Shown: positions 5,876 to 9,021 of the stretch, piece by piece | Layout of the letters: every line of letters begins with the position of its first letter | How positions within the stretch are numbered: position 1 is the first letter of the stretch | Assembly (NCBI GenBank): GCA_946481035.1 | Contig: CAMLNK010000095.1 | Location: 1-9,021, forward strand | Length of the DNA stretch: 9,021 nt | DNA from: an uncultured Dyadobacter sp. | Lineage (GTDB): Bacteria > Bacteroidota > Bacteroidia > Cytophagales > Spirosomataceae | Direction: 5' to 3' | The notes under the pieces: model-generated | Database searches by the model: none | What the model saw: only the letters and a program-made list of their open reading frames with translations | What the model was told of the DNA's origin: nothing | Position numbers and translations under genes: made by a program

Positions 5876-8800
5876 TTAAAACCCAAGCTTGATTTCCACC
5901 CGGTAGGTCCGCGACGACGGGTACCCGAACCGGTCCATTCCTTTGGTGGTATTGCTGCTGCCGAAAGAATTCACTTCCGGGTCATACCCCGAATATTTCG
6001 TGATCAGGGCCAGGTTATCGACGCCGATCCCGATCCGCGCATTCTTGACGAAACTCACAAAACCGGGGATTTTATAACTAAGTGATACATTCTGCACGCG
6101 CAGGAACGAGCCGTCCTCTACCAGGAAAGAACTCACGCGCTGCGGGTGCGAGGCGCTCGCGGCGGGGATATTGCCGTTCGGATTTTCGGGTGACCAGCGG
6201 TCGAGGCGCCTGGCCGATACACCGATCCCGTCCAGCACATATTGTTGCGCCGCCAGGTTCAGTACCTTGTTGCCCTGCATGCCATAGACGAACACGTGCA
6301 GGCTGAGCGGACCGAACGACAGGTCGTTGGTAAGGCCGTAGCTGAACTTGGGAAGCGGGCTGCCGAGGAAAACATCGTCCTTTTCGGTGTCGTACGTGCC
6401 GTCGCCGTTCACATCCTTGTACCGGATATCGCCCGGCTTGGCGGCCGGCATCGTGCCTACCTCCTTGATTTCTTCTTTCGAGTGCCAGATACCCTCATAC
6501 ACCGAGCCGTAAAACTCCCCTACCGTATGCCCCGGTTGGAGCCGCACTGTGTTTTTGGCGTGCGGGTTCACATTCGCACCGCCTACCCAGCCGGAATAGA
6601 GGTATTCGGCCCCACCCAGCGACAGGATTTCGTTTTTGTTGAATGATATATTAAAATTCGTCGTCCAGTTGAGCTTACCCTGCGTATTCACCGTATTGAT
6701 ACCAAACTCCCAGCCTTTGTTCAGCATGGCGCCCGTGTTTTTGAGCACGCTTCCGTAGCCGGTTTGTGAAGGGATCGGAACGTCGAGAAGCAGGTCGGTG
6801 GTCTTTTTGTGATAATAATCCACTGTAAAACTAAGGCGGCCATTCAGTACCGCAGCATCGAGTCCTACGTTGAATTCGCCTGTTTTCTCCCAGCTCAGAT
6901 CGGGGTTAGCGATGTTGGAAGGGAATGCGATGGGCACACGGGCACCGCCGAAAATGTACGAGCTGCGCGTTCCAAACGATGTACCCAGCAGCGAAAGCGA
7001 CCGGTAAACGCCAATGGCCTCATTACCTGTTTTGCCATAGCTCGCCCGGAATTTCAGCTGATCGAACACGTCCAGGTCGCGGATGAATTTCTCCTCGCCC
7101 AGCTGCCAGCCGAATGCCACCGCCGGAAACACCCCGTACTTGTTGTTAACCCCGAATTTGGAAGAACCATCGGCCCGTACCGAGGCGGTAAACAGGTATT
7201 TGTCTTTCAATGTGTAGTTCAACCGCCCCAGGTACGAAATGAGCGTCCACTCATTCATATTGCTACCCGGCGCCTGCGGACTGCTGCCCAGGCCGAGGTT
7301 GTAGTACTCGAAAATATCACTCGGGAAGCCGAACGACGAAGCGTCGACGGTTTCGTTCGTTTCCTTTTGGTAGGTAAATCCGGCGAGCACTTTCAGGTTA
7401 TGAATGTCGGCGAAAGTCTTGGAATAGGTCAGTGTATTGGCATTGGTAAAATTGAGGTTGCGCACACCGATCTGCCGGGCCTTGCCATTAGCGCCCGCAG
7501 CTGCTTCCGAACCGATCGGAAAGTATTGGTGAAATTTCCAGTCGCGGATGTCGGCGCCGAAACGGATATTCAGATCCAGGCCGGGGATAATGCTGTAATC
7601 GGCGTAAATGTTGCCCAAAATCCGCATGGTATTGCTGAGCTGCCGGTATTTCTCGGTCATGGTCAGCGGGTTTTCGAGGCCGCCGCCCATCGGGAAGTTC
7701 CGCAGGTTGGTAGCCTGGCCAAGCTCGTCGCGCGCCGGAATGGTCGGCGGGGCTTCGTACACGGCATCCACCACGTTGGAAATACCTTCATAGCCTTTGG
7801 TATCGGTCGGCACCACGTTTTCGTCGGTCAATGTGAAGAGAAGGCTTTGCCCTACCCGCAGTTTTTTGCTGATTTCCGCGTCGATATTAATAGAGGTCCC
7901 ATACCGCTTGAAATTCGAGCCGGGGATGATCCCATCCTGCAATGTGACATTTTCGGCCAGCATATACCGAACATTCTGGCCGCCACCGGAGAAAGCGAGT
8001 TTGAAGTTCTGCCGCGGCGCGGAGTTGTATATCTCGCTCTGCCAGTCGGTACCATTGCCAAACCCCGCGATCTGCGCGGGCGTGTACACCTGCGACTGTC
8101 CGAGCAGGCTCGCGCGCTCATTCACCTGCGTGGCCCATTGGGTGGCATTCATGAAATCGAGCTTCTTGCGGATGGTTTGCAAGCCGAATGCATATTCAAA
8201 ATCGACCCGCTGCTGGCCCGCTTTGCCTCGCCGGGTGGTAATGAGCACGACGCCGTTCGCCGCACGGGAGCCGTAAATGGCGGAGGCCGATGCATCTTTC
8301 AGGATTTGAATGGATTCGATGTCCGACGGATCGATGGAGTTCATCGGGTTCGCATTGCCGCCAAATGACCCCGCATCGCTGCTGGCCCCGGTCTGGAAAC
8401 CGTTGCTGATCGGCACGCCGTCGATCACGTACAGTGGCGAACCGCTCGCGGAAAGCGAAGCCGTGCCTCGTACCTGCACCGAAATGCCGCCGCCGGGAGC
8501 GTGGGAGTTGGTATTCACCTGTACACCCGCGATTTTGCCCTGCAATGCTTTGTCCGGCGTGTTGATTGACCCCTGTTCGATGTCCTTGCCCGTAATGGTG
8601 GCGATGGCGCCTGTAAGGTCTTTCTTGTTGGCGGTGCCATAGCCCACTACGACCACCTCGCTCAGTTGCTCGGCATTAGGCACCAGCTGAATGTCGATTA
8701 CCGATTGGCTGCGCACCGTAATTTCCTGCTGGACATAACCAATAAAAGAGAATACGAGCAACTGGTTTTCAGCCACATTATTCAACTGATATTTCCCGTC

Positions 8801-9021
8801 TCCATCGGAAGTGGTACCCACCGAAGTGCCTTTCACGACGATATTGACACCCGTCAGCGGCTGGCCCTTTTCATCTGTAATTCTGCCTTTTACCGCCTTG
8901 TCGACGAGCCTTGTGTGGCGCAGTTCGGGCCGGAGCCTGGTCCTGCCGACAGCCAATGTACTGATCAGGAGGAAGACTGCGATCCAGCGGGGTGCCGCCC
9001 AGCGGGATGCCGCCCAGCGGG
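5876..9021 (-). CDS. SusC/RagA-family TonB-dependent outer-membrane transporter (N-terminus beyond right edge)
   Basis: The reading frame is open to the window edge; the first full codon is at 9019-9017 and 1047 residues are visible. Numbering from that codon, residues 13-25 (IAVFLLISTLAVG) form the hydrophobic core of a signal peptide, so the true start lies upstream. A carboxypeptidase-regulatory-like domain covers about 42-112 (from VKGRITDEKG). The TonB box LSEVVVVGYGT follows at 119-129, and the plug domain runs to about 265 with VIDGVPI and the ASAIYGSRAANGV signature. The beta-barrel fills the rest and ends in an aromatic residue (IKLGF), as outer-membrane barrels do. A DVNGDGTYD calcium-type loop near residue 865 is common in SusC. 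The protein imports oligosaccharides across the outer membrane using TonB/ExbBD energy, with the SusD encoded 20 bases downstream. No STN domain is visible, which argues against the transporter itself signalling to an anti-sigma factor. Confidence 0.96.
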   Translation of the reverse strand, partial: RWAASRWAAPRWIAVFLLISTLAVGRTRLRPELRHTRLVDKAVKGRITDEKGQPLTGVNIVVKGTSVGTTSDGDGKYQLNNVAENQLLVFSFIGYVQQEITVRSQSVIDIQLVPNAEQLSEVVVVGYGTANKKDLTGAIATITGKDIEQGSINTPDKALQGKIAGVQVNTNSHAPGGGISVQVRGTASLSASGSPLYVIDGVPISNGFQTGASSDAGSFGGNANPMNSIDPSDIESIQILKDASASAIYGSRAANGVVLITTRRGKAGQQRVDFEYAFGLQTIRKKLDFMNATQWATQVNERASLLGQSQVYTPAQIAGFGNGTDWQSEIYNSAPRQNFKLAFSGGGQNVRYMLAENVTLQDGIIPGSNFKRYGTSINIDAEISKKLRVGQSLLFTLTDENVVPTDTKGYEGISNVVDAVYEAPPTIPARDELGQATNLRNFPMGGGLENPLTMTEKYRQLSNTMRILGNIYADYSIIPGLDLNIRFGADIRDWKFHQYFPIGSEAAAGANGKARQIGVRNLNFTNANTLTYSKTFADIHNLKVLAGFTYQKETNETVDASSFGFPSDIFEYYNLGLGSSPQAPGSNMNEWTLISYLGRLNYTLKDKYLFTASVRADGSSKFGVNNKYGVFPAVAFGWQLGEEKFIRDLDVFDQLKFRASYGKTGNEAIGVYRSLSLLGTSFGTRSSYIFGGARVPIAFPSNIANPDLSWEKTGEFNVGLDAAVLNGRLSFTVDYYHKKTTDLLLDVPIPSQTGYGSVLKNTGAMLNKGWEFGINTVNTQGKLNWTTNFNISFNKNEILSLGGAEYLYSGWVGGANVNPHAKNTVRLQPGHTVGEFYGSVYEGIWHSKEEIKEVGTMPAAKPGDIRYKDVNGDGTYDTEKDDVFLGSPLPKFSYGLTNDLSFGPLSLHVFVYGMQGNKVLNLAAQQYVLDGIGVSARRLDRWSPENPNGNIPAASASHPQRVSSFLVEDGSFLRVQNVSLSYKIPGFVSFVKNARIGIGVDNLALITKYSGYDPEVNSFGSSNTTKGMDRFGYPSSRTYRVEIKLGF
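8984..9021 (-). repeat. 15-base tandem repeat inside the susC N-terminal coding region
   Basis: On the plus strand CCAGCGGGGTGCCGC (8984-8998) is followed directly by CCAGCGGGATGCCGC (8999-9013) and by the first 8 bases of a third copy (9014-9021), which the edge cuts off. The two full units differ at one base. The unit length is a multiple of three, so the susC frame reads repeated R-W-A-A-(P/S) pentapeptides just before the hydrophobic core of the signal peptide. The array may continue beyond the window. Confidence 0.8.

Noticed and set aside
6809..8368. A 519-codon open frame on the plus strand, opposite susC
   Set aside because: It lies wholly antisense to a well-supported SusC barrel, its translation shows no recognisable domain, and long antisense open frames are common opposite GC-rich genes with strong codon bias.
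8954..8956. TTG at 8956-8954 as the start codon of susC
   Set aside because: It would cut off the hydrophobic signal-peptide core encoded just upstream in the same frame and has no ribosome-binding sequence, so the true start is most likely beyond the right edge.

Overview
The window is a stretch of a Bacteroidota chromosome, most likely from the Cytophagales (a Dyadobacter- or Spirosoma-type organism). The grounds are a SusC/SusD outer-membrane pair, A-rich gene starts with no Shine-Dalgarno sequence, and a fairly high GC content for the phylum. The genus is inferred from general sequence style, not measured. All six genes lie on the minus strand and are read from right to left with gaps of only 5 to 51 bases, so they look like one operon. 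It runs off both edges of the window: the first gene lacks its true start and the last lacks its C-terminal part.

In transcription order the genes are: (1) a SusC-type TonB-dependent transporter, open at the right edge; (2) a SusD-type substrate-binding lipoprotein; (3) a secreted GH39-type glycoside hydrolase; (4) an enolase-superfamily sugar-acid dehydratase resembling L-rhamnonate dehydratase; (5) a classical short-chain dehydrogenase/reductase (SDR); (6) an AraD1/GguC-type member of the fumarylacetoacetate hydrolase (FAH) superfamily, cut by the left edge.

Genes 1 to 3 form a small polysaccharide utilization locus: the hydrolase trims a glycan and SusCD imports the product across the outer membrane. 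Genes 4 to 6 match the enzyme classes of the non-phosphorylative sugar-acid route with diketo cleavage known for L-fuconate, L-rhamnonate and pentonates. In that route a dehydratase makes a 2-keto-3-deoxy acid, an SDR oxidises C4, and an FAH-type hydrolase splits the 2,4-diketo acid into pyruvate and a hydroxy acid. The interpretation offered here is a locus that couples glycan capture directly to oxidative sugar-acid breakdown. The sugar is not determined by the sequence. The aldose dehydrogenase and lactonase expected upstream in the pathway, an inner-membrane importer and a regulator are not in the window.

No RNA genes, mobile elements, CRISPR arrays or convincing terminators were seen. 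There is no gene-free stretch longer than 51 bases. Smaller curiosities are a 15-base tandem repeat in the coding sequence at the SusC N-terminus, an 11-base motif shared by two intergenic gaps, a Glu where the dehydratase family usually has its first Asp metal ligand, and an altered glycine motif in the SDR.
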